From assembly GCF_001640805.2 (NCBI RefSeq), contig NC_066835.1:5884227-5948226 (forward strand): a stretch of DNA of 64,000 bases, read 5' to 3'. Position 1 is the first letter of the stretch. Every line of letters begins with the position of its first letter. The notes under the pieces are model-generated. The model was not told the origin of the DNA. It saw nothing but the letters and a program-made list of their open reading frames with translations, and did not search any database. Made by a program: the position numbers and the translations under genes. Below, piece by piece: positions 13,448-25,200 of the stretch. Source of the stretch: Lates calcarifer (lineage: Eukaryota > Chordata > Actinopteri > Centropomidae).

Positions 13448-13906
13448 GTTAGTGCTCCTTTGGCACGCCTCTGTGCCAAAATCATCTGCAAGCATCAGGC
13501 AGGAACTTGTAAATTTATAGATCTGCACTTAAACCAAAGGCCAGACAATCAAATAATATACTTACATAAGAGAAAAAAGGGTGGTGATAGTGGGGGCATC
13601 CAGGCACCCATAAAACACTGCTACTGTTGCTGATTTATAACAGTCAATAGAACAAGTCAAGAGACATGCAGTGGTTTTACTGTGGCACAAAAACCGATGT
13701 TTCATTGCAATCTTAGAGGAGATATTGAGTGATGGCAATTTTATTTGTTTGATTTACACTCATATCTCTTTGTGCTCTGACACAAAGAGAACTATGATTC
13801 CTCCATGGTCATAGGTTCATTTTTTCCCACATCAATTCTCCTTTGACACAATTCTGATATAATATATCTAAGGAAAAGCTGCTTTCATTGGTGGGTACCT
13901 TCTTAA

Positions 13907-14008
13907 ACACACACACACACACACAAGCAGTCACATACACACTTTTGTACAAAAGATAAGCAGCATTCTCTCATTTACATATCCAGTTTTTCTTTCGTTC
14001 TTATTAGG

Positions 14009-14041
<33 letters not shown>
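13907..14041. repeat. Two (CA)n arrays
   Basis: CA arrays at 13907-13924 and 14010-14041. Confidence 0.9.
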
Positions 14042-14044
<3 letters not shown>

Positions 14045-14230
14045 CACAGATTATAAGCATCACTGGATTAAGTTAAAGCTGTGCCGTTTTGCTAATAATT
14101 CAAATACTGCAAGTGCTAGCATTTTCTGCAGTTCATCAGGGAGACGCTGTAAAAAGACAAAGCTGAACTAAATGACTACCAGCGCTCAGGCCTTATCGCA
14201 ACTGTGTGGGTGTGTGGCTTGTGTGCTCAT

Positions 14231-14255
14231 GTGTGAGTGTGTGTGTGTGTGTGTG
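14231..14255. repeat. (TG)n microsatellite
   Basis: Short TG array. Confidence 0.85.
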
Positions 14256-15033
14256 AACGCGCATGCACCAAGTCTTGAATGTGACAGCTGAGGGTCGGGC
14301 TTACACATTAAAACCTCTGCTGCTGTTTCTAATGCATTTGTCAAGCAAGTGCGGTCACACCATTCAGTAGAATGGCTGGAAAGATGGTAAGGAGGGGAAT
14401 ACGCTGTACGTTCACATGCAGCAGACCCCATAATAGGGTGCGTCTGTGAATGTGTGTACTTAGATGTGTGTGCGTGTTTGTGAGATAGAGGGTATATATA
14501 TGAATGTGACATACCCCTGCTATTTCCTATTGATTTAGCGAATAATGCATCTCTCTCTTTGTCTCACATTCTCTGTCAACTATTTCAAGCGTGGATATAA
14601 TGGAGCCATTAGTTTCATGCCTATAAATACAGTAGACCATGGCTCAAGGGAGAATTAAAGGCAGATTTTTTCCTTTTAATAACTAAAAACTACACTGGAA
14701 CAAGCAATGACGAAGTACTTTCTAAAATACAATTTAAAAATCCAGTACAGAAAGTAAAGAATATGATTTTACTAAATAGCTTTCTGTTTGAATTATGTGT
14801 TATTTTATACTGACAATTGATCACAGAGACCATTTACAGAGTATTGGATCCCATTTAAAAGAGCTTCTGTTTTCACCACTGTGCTAATGATTATTTAAAA
14901 ATAATATCAGAAAAGAGATGAAGTTAGAAAGGCCAGAGTAAAGGCATAATCTTGTTTTTTAACCTATTTAATTGGAAAGATACTGACGTTCACCTTTGAG
15001 TGAAGGGAACATGAGGACAGCAGTCCATGTGTC

Positions 15034-15085
15034 TGTGTGTGTGTGCGTGTGTGTGTGTGTGTGTGTGTGGTGTGTGTGTGTGTGT
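15034..15085. repeat. (TG)n microsatellite, interrupted
   Basis: TG units with one CG and one GG interruption. Confidence 0.95.
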
Positions 15086-15856
15086 ACCTGTGTTTGGCGA
15101 AGGGCCTTTTAGACCAGAGTAAAGAGGAAATGGATGCTTGGCAAATGTTCAGCCAGCATCCTTATCGCTGCTGCTCTCAGAGCTGACCACCACAGCTCCT
15201 TAATAATGGACACAAAACACAGAGTCATGTCTATTTATGCACTCGCTAACACCTCACAGCCTTCCACTGTGCTGCTACAGATAATATTAAATCCCCAAAT
15301 AATGTATCATCATTCAGGAGACTGTTCATTTTTATTAACGCAGTCATTTATCATCTGATTTAAAGATAGAGAAAGAGGGAAAAGGCAGTGGACACGAAAA
15401 GAGAAGCAATGTATCGAAAGCTAAAGAAATTAGCATAATAAGTTTCTGTCTGTCTCAGCATGACATGGCATGAAATTAAGACAATAGTGTCAGACACAAG
15501 TGGAGATCTGCTGGTTAATGGTGTGGGTATAAAACACAGAGATGGGGAGGATGTTCTCCACAGCAAAGCTTTTTGCCTCCCTGGCTTCCATCCCAAGTGC
15601 AGACAACAGACGTTGTCATTTTCCAACTCAATTTACAGACGCATTAGGAGATGCTGAGGCGCGCCCAACTCTCTCAAATGCAATCAGCCTGCCTGTGTGT
15701 TTTAAGAGGAAATTGAGGGTGCCATCTTTATCGACTTCTTGTTGACTTCTCCTCCTCTGTAGACCCATTTTTCCACAGAAATAATTTCAAAACATAAACA
15801 GCTGCATATGGATTTTTTTCTCATGACTACCCTTTACTGATTTGTCTCCCTTTTAG

Positions 15857-15937
15857 GCTCAGTGAAAAAAGGCAAAGAGGATGTTTATGAGGACTGTTCA
15901 AATTCGTCTCATAAAGATTTAGATTCAGATAATTAAG
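15857..15937 (+). other. Candidate exon with strong splice sites
   Basis: An 81-base segment between TCTCCCTTTTAG and AAG|GTAAGT. One frame reads SVKKGKEDVYEDCSNSSHKD and stops at TAA immediately before the donor; the other two frames stop early. It may be the end of a small coding frame followed by spliced 3' UTR, or part of a noncoding RNA. No family is recognised. Confidence 0.3.
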
Positions 15938-17480
15938 GTAAGTTAAGAAATACATCTGGCTATATTCTGGAGTTTGTACATAGACTTAATTTTTTTTTTT
16001 TTTTAACCATTTTGGCTGCAAAAGAAAATGAAAATGTGCTTGAACTTACATGAAAGTCTGTGTGTGATTTCTATAAATGTATTGATTAATTCAATTTAAG
16101 CCTTCATATCTCACAAATAGGGAGTCATGCAAGATTGAAATTAAAGAAAGTTTTATTTTAAAGCTCCCACATTTCGATAATTTGTATTCTACCATATTTA
16201 TTGGAGGCATAATTTGAAATGAATTAAAGGTAAACTTTGACATCAATTAACATAAGATTAATTTTTACTCAGAATTGCTCACAGGTATGGTAGTGGTGCC
16301 TGTTTAATTTTCTTATGTTAAATATGTTGACAGTGAGATTAATGCTTGCACGATGCATGTCGACACTGATTGATCCACTACTTCTTCCTTTTTACATTTT
16401 AGTAACTCAGGAATATAACCCAGTTTTGACAGGTTTTTCCTCTATATTTTAGCTGTTAAATTGATCTTAAATTCAGTTCCAGGTTGCATTAAAAAGCTCT
16501 TTACATTTGGCTCTGTGAAACCTGCTGATACCCTGAAAGTCTGCCTCTCCCTCTCTCTCCCTGTAATTGATTTCACACCTCACAATAGTTTCCTGAGTGC
16601 ACTTAGGGGAGAGATTCAGGACAAAGTCAGCTTGAGAGGTACATCCATGTAGATCTTACCCGCACATGCACACACACACACACAGCTGCCTACAGTCCTG
16701 CACTGTTAATGTCCTGTTTGACCCTCAGCTAAACATATGACTAATTGAGAGCGTGGGTAAAAACTGAACAGAGAGAAGCAGGATGCCAGACAAAGGATGG
16801 GGGCTGGGAATGGTAGAAATAAGAGGAGGAGATGAGGAAGAGGGGGTTAAAAAAAAGAACACGGAGAGAAGATGGAGTTAAGAAAAGAAAGACGTCTTTG
16901 AAAAGATGACATCTACCATTATACTCTCTTATCTACAGCTATCTTTCAATTCCTTCATTCTCTCAAAAATGTCACAGATCATTCATCCTCTTCTTCACCA
17001 TTCATTTCTCTCTGTATCACCCCATTTCTTGTGCCAGCTGTTCACTCATCTGTTTCACTTTTGATCTCCTTTTCCTCCAACATCTGATTTTTCCATCATA
17101 TTCCTTCTCTGCCTCCTTAACGTTTTTTTTTTCTTCCTCCCTCCCTCACATCCTTCACACACTTGTTATTTTTTCCCAATAAGCGCTTTTCCTGAATCAG
17201 CCCCCACTAAGAGAAGCTTCAACATCAGCGGATTGATCTCGCATGCAAATGTGTAGCTCAGATATTGATTATTTCTCACTTCCGTGGACATGTGGACACG
17301 CAAAACATTACTCATACGTGCCGTTAAGTGTCTGCACTGCTCCAGCAAATCTCTTTTTCAGCCAAGCAGCGGTGTGAATCTATAGCGTTCAGGTGGAGGA
17401 GGTCTCTTCTGAGCATGTGGACGTTATCTTGAAACAAGGGGCTGGCTGCCTATAGCAACCATATGATGAGGCAGGCAGGG

Positions 17481-17558
17481 CTATTTAAAGGAATTCAGCT
17501 GCTGCTCGTGTTCCCATCAGCTTCACACCGGTCCAGTGAACAAGACAAAGAAATAGAT
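17481..17558 (+). promoter_or_regulatory. Candidate TATA promoter and short first exon
   Basis: CTATTTAAAG at 17481-17490 resembles a TATA box. About 30 bases later the sequence becomes exon-like and ends at GAT|GTGAGT (donor at 17559-17560). A possible acceptor follows at 18241-18243 (TTTTTCTCCAG). Motif evidence only. Confidence 0.25.
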
Positions 17559-18854
17559 GTGAGTGCAAGACAAATATGGATTCTTATAATTCCAACCTTG
17601 CAATCTAATGTTTGATGTCAAGGCTGGGTTACAAAAAGGAATTAAATGCAACATATATGATAGAAACAGATAAATATAGGGTAACTTACATTGTACAAAT
17701 GCTCATTTAATCACATTTCATCTTATGTGCTCTGTCAGGAGTCTGAACCTTTGTTTCATTTGCCTTTAACTCCTACTTTAAAATCTCATATTAGGTTTGG
17801 GGGTTTTTTGTCCACCAGTCCGCAGCATTTATTCCTGAAGCACAGCCTCTTTCATCCGCTAGCTCCAATTAAATAAATCAGATTTAATTGCAGCATTTCC
17901 TCTTAACAGCACAGCTAAACACGCAAAAGCGTCATCTTGTCATTTTGGTGGGAACACACTGCACACATTTTAAATCTATTCATGTGAAAAAAAATAGACA
18001 TTCATGCAAACACTTTTTTGCTGTGCCAAAAATACGATGCTACACACTGGTAAGATACATTCGTGTTCAGATATATGCAAATGTGAATTACACAGTGTAG
18101 CTAAAGCTTGTTGTTGTTTGTTTTTTTAATGTTTTTTTTTACAGTGATGTGTATATGCTTGAATTGTGTGCAGAAGGGGCCACTGTACTGTAACGTTTCA
18201 AATTATTTATGAAAAAAAAAATATGAACATACTTTTTCTCCAGAGAGCTGTTTCTCAGTGGACAGCAACACATGAGGAAACAAGTGTGAGAGGAAGAACA
18301 ACTGCTGTGCACCTACAGAGCCATGGATGCCAAACACACAGACAGCAAACAAAGGATTCTTTAAACACATACTTGTGTATAAAGTATCATCATTATAGCT
18401 GTTTGTAAGAAGATGGACACCTCAATGAAACTGACATTTACTTCCCATCACCTGCTGGGAGAACTGCTGTATTTTAGCTTTTGCTTCACATGTGTCCCTG
18501 TCACCATTTAACTAGTAATGATAGACAGAGTTTCCTTTACGTTCTGCGGCTTTTACTGCTCATCTGTGCCTCTTTCACTTCTCATTCTGAGCTTTTCACA
18601 AAATTCAAATAACCACCAAAAGTGAGCTGTTTTTAGCACAGTATTCAGGTTACAGAATTAGGTTTTCCCCAGTCAACAAATTAAGGCATAGCTTAAACAT
18701 TTACCTGGTGTTTAAAAAAAACCTGCCTCTGGATTTCCTGTATAATTATACAAATAGACATTTAGTTTCTGCAGCTTTTGGACACAAACTATTGCAGTCA
18801 GGGTGATCTCGTAATTACAGAGGCCATCATGAAACAAAAAATACACTTCAATGT

Positions 18855-19046
18855 AGAGCTGAAATGATTAGTCCATAACAGATAAGTTGATTGCCAGAAA
18901 ATGAATCAGCAATTATTTTGATAATCAATTCATTTTTAAGCAAAAATGCTGAACATCATCTAGCTTTAGCTTCTTGAATGTGAGGATTTGTGATATTTCT
19001 GGACTAAATAATTAGCTGATTAATTGTAATCATTAGTTGCAGCCCT
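18855..19046. repeat. Teleost interspersed repeat (ends with TTGCAGCCCT)
   Basis: Contains GCTGAAATGATTAGTC at one end, GATAATCAATTCA and TCTTGAATGTGAGGATTTG inside, and AGTTGCAGCCCT at the other end. These match, from memory, a very common nonautonomous teleost element whose ends read AGGGCTGCAACTAA and whose interior has ATCGATTAAT blocks. The copy is internally shortened. Confidence 0.65.
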
Positions 19047-19789
19047 CCTTCAATGCTCACAGCTATTAACACACGTCTACCTATTGGTCCTTCCCAGAAG
19101 ACGACACTGAAGCTCTGAGAAACACGTCCGCTAAATGCCTGATATGAAAACATTTAATGCCTCACTGGTCTGCGCTCACGGGGTTGATAGGTGATACTTC
19201 CTCTCCTATAAATAACCGCTCCTGATTTTTTATGTCTTTTTTATCATGCTGATATTCTACAACATTTTAATTTCAAGTGCACAATAATTGGTGAAACTGC
19301 TGGTGTTCTTTTATCACTCAGTTGAGCCCAGCGTGCTATTCTAATGCCTGTGAGAGCAGTCAGGAAGATTTAAAGTGCTTCATAGAAGCAAAATTATGAG
19401 TGACCTCTCTCGTAACACTCCCTCTGCTCTTCACTCTGCTCTTTATCTCATTCTAATCCCAACTCATTTCATATGCTAAGTAAAAGCTTATATCCCTCTT
19501 CACTGTACGTACACACACGTTCCTCGTTGCTGTGGTGTGATTATAAAATTTGCATAGAGGATGTTGTTGGAGCTGTGGAGAGCAGAAGCACCAGGAACCG
19601 AAGCAGGGGGTTGTGGGTGGTCTAATGCCTGTCAGGTGTAGAGAGGTGGGGCAGAGACTCCCAGAAACCCTCTTGTCTGGATTTATGATAAAGAGAAACC
19701 CGGAGAAGGTTCCCTCATGTCTCAGTGTCTCTCTCCTCACCTCGAATGGTTTCCTCAGATTCTAATTTGCATGTTCTCTTTCCACAGCT

Positions 19790-20195
19790 GTCACAGATGT
19801 AGCGAAGATTAGGAGCCAGAAGACGAGGGAGAGCTGACTCTGTACCCCTGGGGAGGACGCAATGAGATGGAACCACTTCTCTCCCCTCCCAATGGAAAAC
19901 CACCTCCACCGTCAGAACGCCATCTGCTGGCTCGGTGGGGTGGGACAGCTGGTGTTGTGAATCAGGCCGCCACAGTCCAGGGACCGGCTACTTCCCAACA
20001 CCAGGGTCTCACCATCACCCCTCACACCTCAACAATCTCTCACCTTTGTCTGGTGGAGCATATTCTTCCCTCATCGTGTCCAATATGAATAGATTAAAAA
20101 CACTGTATGATTACGACAGTATTTTTTTCAACATTAACCATATAAATCCTGTACCTTGTAAAAAAATTAATTAATAAAAAGAAATTGATGGTTTT
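19790..20195 (+). other. Candidate terminal exon with poly(A) signal
   Basis: The acceptor TCTTTCCACAG ends at about 19788. Downstream lies a GC-richer block followed by an AT-rich tail and AATAAA at 20173-20178. Two overlapping frames are open. One, from ATG 19867, reads MEPLLSPPNGKPPPPSERHL and stops at about 20088. The other ends at about 20174. I recognise neither product. The layout suits the last exon of a + strand transcript lying 1.8 kb before TOPAZ1. Confidence 0.3.
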
Positions 20196-21699
20196 ATTCT
20201 GACAATGATTATATTTTTTGAGCAATCCTGGAACAAAAAGAGAAAAAGTGGAAGCTAAATGAAGCTCTGAAAATGCAGTTTGTTGTTTTGTCCAAAATGG
20301 ATTTATTTATTTGCCCATCACAGATTGTGTTGGAACCATTCTTTCCAAATAATTAATTATGAAAAATAAACTAATACCAAGAAATACAAAAAATGGCTGT
20401 ATATTTATGTTATTAACAGACAGGACAATGGAATCCCACAGGGCCCCATTTTTGGACCTTTTTTGTTTTATTCTGGTGTCTGTTACTGACTGATTAAAAA
20501 CATTTCTTCCACTAATTAATTATTAATATTATTAATATAATTAATTGTTATTATTATTCATATGTAATATTAACATTACTTTTTTTAATGCAAGAAATTA
20601 ATGTTTCTATCATAAGCAAAAGTAATAGCTTGATTAACAGCTACTGGATTTAAGGAGACCAGAGAGTCACCACCTAACCCCCCTATAATGAGTGCTGTCA
20701 GCAGTCTCAAATTTCAGCACAAATGGATGTCTTTTCAAATCTAATGCAATGTGATTGTGTAATGCTACACTGCAAGGCTGACTGAAACAAACTTGTTGAC
20801 ATTAAGCATCACATTTTATAAGTGTGAGAGACATGCAGGACAATAAGTGTTAACATTTTATTTCCCCAGTGTGAATGTTTATCCTCCATCATTCCTTAGC
20901 TTGTATTTCAGCTCTTGACCCCATGTCAGTCTTTAATATCTAAAAGTGAGGTGAACCTGGTGTGATGCTCCTGACAAGTGAAGCAAGAGAGATGCTATTA
21001 AGTGTAACTGATAATGGCTGAGTCTGAGGCTCAGTCTTTTGCAGTGTCTTTGCAAAAATTAAACTTCCCTCTGTAGGCCCAGGAATTACAGGCTGCTGCA
21101 GGACACCTACCTGATTATGTTTTAAGGTGAAAAGCCCATCTGCAAAACTGTGTACCAGCTCCACTGTTTTGCCAACTCTGGTCTGTGTTCATCTGTGTGT
21201 TTCTGTACAAAATACTTGTATAAAAGTGTGTAATGGTCAGTTTTAGCTCTTGTTCAGGGCACATTTTACGACCTGTGATGAATAGTCATTATAACCACAT
21301 CGATACCCACCCCCTATAAATCTATTTTCAATCTCAATTTACTTTTCTTCTTTCTACTCTAAGGTTGTATATTTGCCTTGTACTGCCTCTATAGTAATTC
21401 ATTCTCTGTCTTTGTGTCTTATTTATTAATCTGTTGACTCAGTCACTATTTATTCTTTAGTATTTTATTCCTTTCATTCACTTTATTAAGAGATTAGAGG
21501 TAAACCAGAGACATAAATTAGATTGTGTAGTCTGCAATGTGTAAGGTGTAATAAGAATCTACTGTGCCCTGCAGAATGAACATGAATACCAGACATGGTT
21601 AACACACAGTTAAAGTGTTATAAAATTATGTCTTTAATTTGCATGGTCAATGTGTGTGGGTTGGTTATGGTATATTATTTATATATTTCAATATAAGAG
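20196..21699. other. Intergenic DNA before TOPAZ1
   Basis: AT-rich sequence with many ATTAAT and TATT runs (for example 20510-20585). No gene, RNA gene or clear repeat family recognised. Confidence 0.6.
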
Positions 21700-21948
21700 C
21701 AAAAAAAAATTCTGTACACCTTGAGCATGCGCAGTGCTGCCAGCACACCTTAGTTTCCATGTCAACTTGTAGTTCATAAATTAGAGCAGCAGGGAAAGAT
21801 GAGCGACGCGAGGATTGGGACTAGTTTAGACGCCGTTTCGCAAGTTTAATTGTTGCACGTTCACGCTTTGCTTAATAGCAGTTTTTTAATAACTAAGCGA
21901 GGAAGTGTTATTTACTAAGTTTTGGTAGTTACAGTTTTAATTGTCAGC
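21700..21948 (+). promoter_or_regulatory. Probable TOPAZ1 promoter and 5' UTR
   Basis: The sequence just upstream of the start has no TATA box. It holds the palindrome-like GCATGCGCA at 21725-21733, which matches the core of an NRF1 site, and an inverted CCAAT (GATTGG) near 21814. CpG dinucleotides rise between 21800 and 21850 compared with the AT-rich flank. The transcription start was not located. The assignment rests on position and motifs only. Confidence 0.45.
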
Positions 21949-22246
21949 ATGTTCCCGTCTTCTAGCAGAGTAAAAATTAACCGAGTCGCGTTAAAAGACG
22001 TTGTTGGGCTAAAACTGGTGCCGCGGCGGAGACGAGTCCCGAAGTCTCCCAATAAGGTTACAGCTGACTCCAAACAGCATGAAGAGAAAAAAGACGTCTT
22101 TGGAGTAATGTCAGTGAAAAACATCGCCTCCGTCCCTGACAGCAATAAACCCGTTCAAAGTTTTTTAACAGACCATATAGGCCCAGAAAATGTGAGTGAC
22201 ACGGCCAGTAACACCACTGAAGGAGAACCGGAGGACAGCTGCGTAG
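21949..22246 (+). CDS. topaz1: TOPAZ1 exon 1, basic N-terminus
   Basis: Begins MFPSSSRVKINRVALKDVVG, followed by a basic patch LVPRRRRVPKSPNK. The donor AG|GTAC at 22247 leaves phase 1, which fits the acceptor at 24199-24200 so that the reading continues ...EDSCVDIDRNTHPG. The same frame stays open to the TGA at 22429, and the extra stretch (AKRRKRYEPCKDN, KGPYTRGKYHQ) also looks protein-like. An alternative GC donor AG|GCAAGT at 22337 has the same phase and would add 30 residues. Which donor is used cannot be decided from sequence alone. Confidence 0.75.
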
Positions 22247-25200
22247 GTACGCAGAAAGCAAAGAGGAGGAAACGTTATGAGCCATGCAAAGACAATGTTA
22301 GTATGGAGTTTAAACAGAAGGGGCCCTACACTAGAGGCAAGTATCACCAGAGCAAACCATACACTAGGAGCAAGTGCAGGTTGGACCACCTCAGACACAC
22401 CCTCAACCTCAGACTGAGGCTTTTACACTGATTCAGACCGTGCATTAGGTCCGAGGGGCAAAAATCTCCCAAACGTCTTTTAAAATAGGGATGAGAAGTG
22501 AGGCACCCCTGGTTATGACTAAGACCACAAACTGTCAGACACAGACGGATTGTAAGTGTGGTGCGTGCAAACTGTCAGGTGGAAAATGTCCATTCAGAGA
22601 TGAGAATATTGATGGTTAAACTGTTGCTAAAAGCGGCGGGGACAGGGCAAAGTGAAGGTCAGGTCCTCCGGGTGTGACCCTCGGCCCACTGCTGTAGAGA
22701 CAGGTCAAGTGGGGCAATACCAACCTGACTGTCATGGAAGGTGCAACTTAGTTGTGATGTTGCAGAAAGTTGGTTAGTTAATTGACCACGAGTTGTCGTG
22801 TTAAATCGCTGGAATCTGACTCCAGCATACATTTTTGCATTTGAGGATTGTCTGGTAGGTAAAAGTTTTTAGCTAACTTTTGGCTAACTTAAGTTTTTTC
22901 GTGGCGATTGTGAGACCGTGTGAGATGCTAAGCTAACGGCGCGGCTAAATCCTGTCGCTGCTGACCCATCTACTTTATGCTCTGTTTTAGTGGGTATGGC
23001 GTTTGAATTTAGTATCAAGGACCACGTCAAACAGCATGATAACAGCATGTTATCGTCCCCAGATATCATTTCATAGAGTTTTAATGAAGAGACTAGCCAG
23101 CCGCTAACAACAGTAAGGGGAACCCCCTCCAGATCGAACTTAGAAGAGCTGCCATGTTCTGCCGAGATCCTCTTCTCAGTTCTCACTATTAGCTTGGACC
23201 TTTGGGGGGTTTTAACTTAAATTGTTTTCTGGAAGCCACTGTGCAAGACAGTTGTTTTGTTGTGGCCCTGTCAGAGTGAGTTGGATTTACCAATTGGATT
23301 AATTTAGTTGCTTGATCACAAGACTGTGCGTCTGTTGCAAAAAAGCTTCCATGCTTCCATTGGGGTGGTGTAATCTTCTCCACTTAACCAGTTCTCATTT
23401 AAACCCATTATATTGTGAAAAGGTGGATTAAAAACACTGTGTAATGGATTTTGGGTATACGCTGGTGTAGCTCCACTTGGGACTGTTTGATCCGCAGCCT
23501 GGAAGACAGTCCCAAATACCTCCCATTGAAAAGCTTAGTGGTGCGGCTCTACACTGCTCTTTACTGGAAGTGGGAAAGTTAAACTGATGTTCTTTTGGCA
23601 AAGCAAACAGTTAGTCTTCATCATTTAATCCTTCCTTCTTGTAAAACCAAAACAGTCTTTGAAAGCACATGCCAAAAAAGCACAGATCCCACCTTTGTGT
23701 GGCTATGTCTGTTTTCAAGTGTGGAATGGGCTCATTGCTGCCTATTGCAGCTAATGAGGGGGAAAATCACCCTGTGGTTTTCATCAACCATAGTTGCAGT
23801 GGGAATTTCTGCAGTATAACACCCAGTAATGGACAATAATGAACCATTATGGCTTTGTGCACCAAAATGAGGTGAAGAAGGTGTCACACTTGAAAATTTG
23901 CTAGAAGTGACACAAAAGTAAAATTCATGCTTTATCAGAAGTATATCAACCTTTAGTTTTTAGTTTTATAAGTTAAAAGCTTAAACATGGCCGTTTCCCT
24001 AAGTTTTTTGTGTCATACTACTATCTCCCATGCAGTGGGTGCGATGGTCCCAAACGGGGCTAACATTGGTGGGAATCCATACTGCTAACCAAAAAAAAAG
24101 GAGGGAAAAAAGTAGTGTCTTCTTATTGTTTAATTAATTTAAACAGGGAGTGTTTTGTTCAGTTTTGCACAGTCTGACCAGTTTTTGTTTCCACTTGCAG
24201 ACATTGATAGGAATACACACCCAGGCGCCACCGGAGTCACTTGTTCAGAAAGGTCTTTGAGGAGAGCGGTTGGAGCCTCCCTCTGTGATTTCTGCAGGAC
24301 CTGTACATATACTCCCCCTCAGCAGAAGACACTGGGTAAGCAAGGGCAAAAAAGCAGTGGCCCAGGACCAGAACAGTCTACAGCTGAGTCAAAAATTGAG
24401 AAAGATAACCCAGTCACGAAGACTCCTAAGATTATTGTATGGATAAACCAGTACCCGAAGGTGATTCTTTGTGATATAACCCAAAAATGTGATGTTTGCA
24501 GTCACAATTGTGGCTACGTGTTACCAGAAGCTCTCAAGACCAAGGTTGTACGTTGCTTCAAATGGGATATGAGAGATGGATTTCGGTTCGGGCCCAGCTG
24601 TTTAGGGCATAAAAAACACAAAAGTGAGGAAAGTGCTGTGGCTAAAAATAGCAAGTTGTGTCCCAGAGTTCAGTCTGAGGAGAACTTCTGTCAGTCTCAG
24701 AGTCTTACTGAAAACCAGCAACTCCTGAGAGAGCACACAGATGCAGAGAATTTAACTAATCATACCAAATATAATTTCCATAAGGGTTGGAAAAGTGAAG
24801 CCTCTGCAACTTGTTCTGCTTCGCTCCTAGTAGGTAAAAGCACAAACGAGGGGGAGTACAGGGCTAGCATGTGGGACAGAGATGTTGAGGAAGACCCTGT
24901 TCCAGGATGTGACCCCATAGGGCCGGAGGATCACAGGAGAAAAAAGAAAAAAGCTTGGGGAAAGCTTTAAAGATGGGAGTTTGCCCTCCACCCCAGACTC
25001 ACAAAGCAGTAGTTACAGTGACACTGTAAAAACTTGCTCTAGAGACAGAGAGAAAACATGTCCAGTCATGTCTAGAGGTTACATTTGGGAGCTGCAGCGC
25101 TTGCCGGTCAAATGTTAAAGGAAACTGTGACCAAAGTAAAACATATGCAACACAAATGTCATCAGAGCCGCTGCATCAGATGAACGAGGTGGACACAGAG

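Noticed and set aside
22884..23186. Minus-strand open frame of 100 codons in TOPAZ1 intron 1
   Set aside because: Opposite strand to the gene, no recognisable domain, no good start or splice context. Length is within chance for this much sequence.
24890..25040. A short intron removing the frame breaks in TOPAZ1 exon 2
   Set aside because: The only GT dinucleotides shortly before the first stop (CTGTTCC, ATGTGACC) are poor donors, and the region that would be removed is itself protein-like in a third frame.
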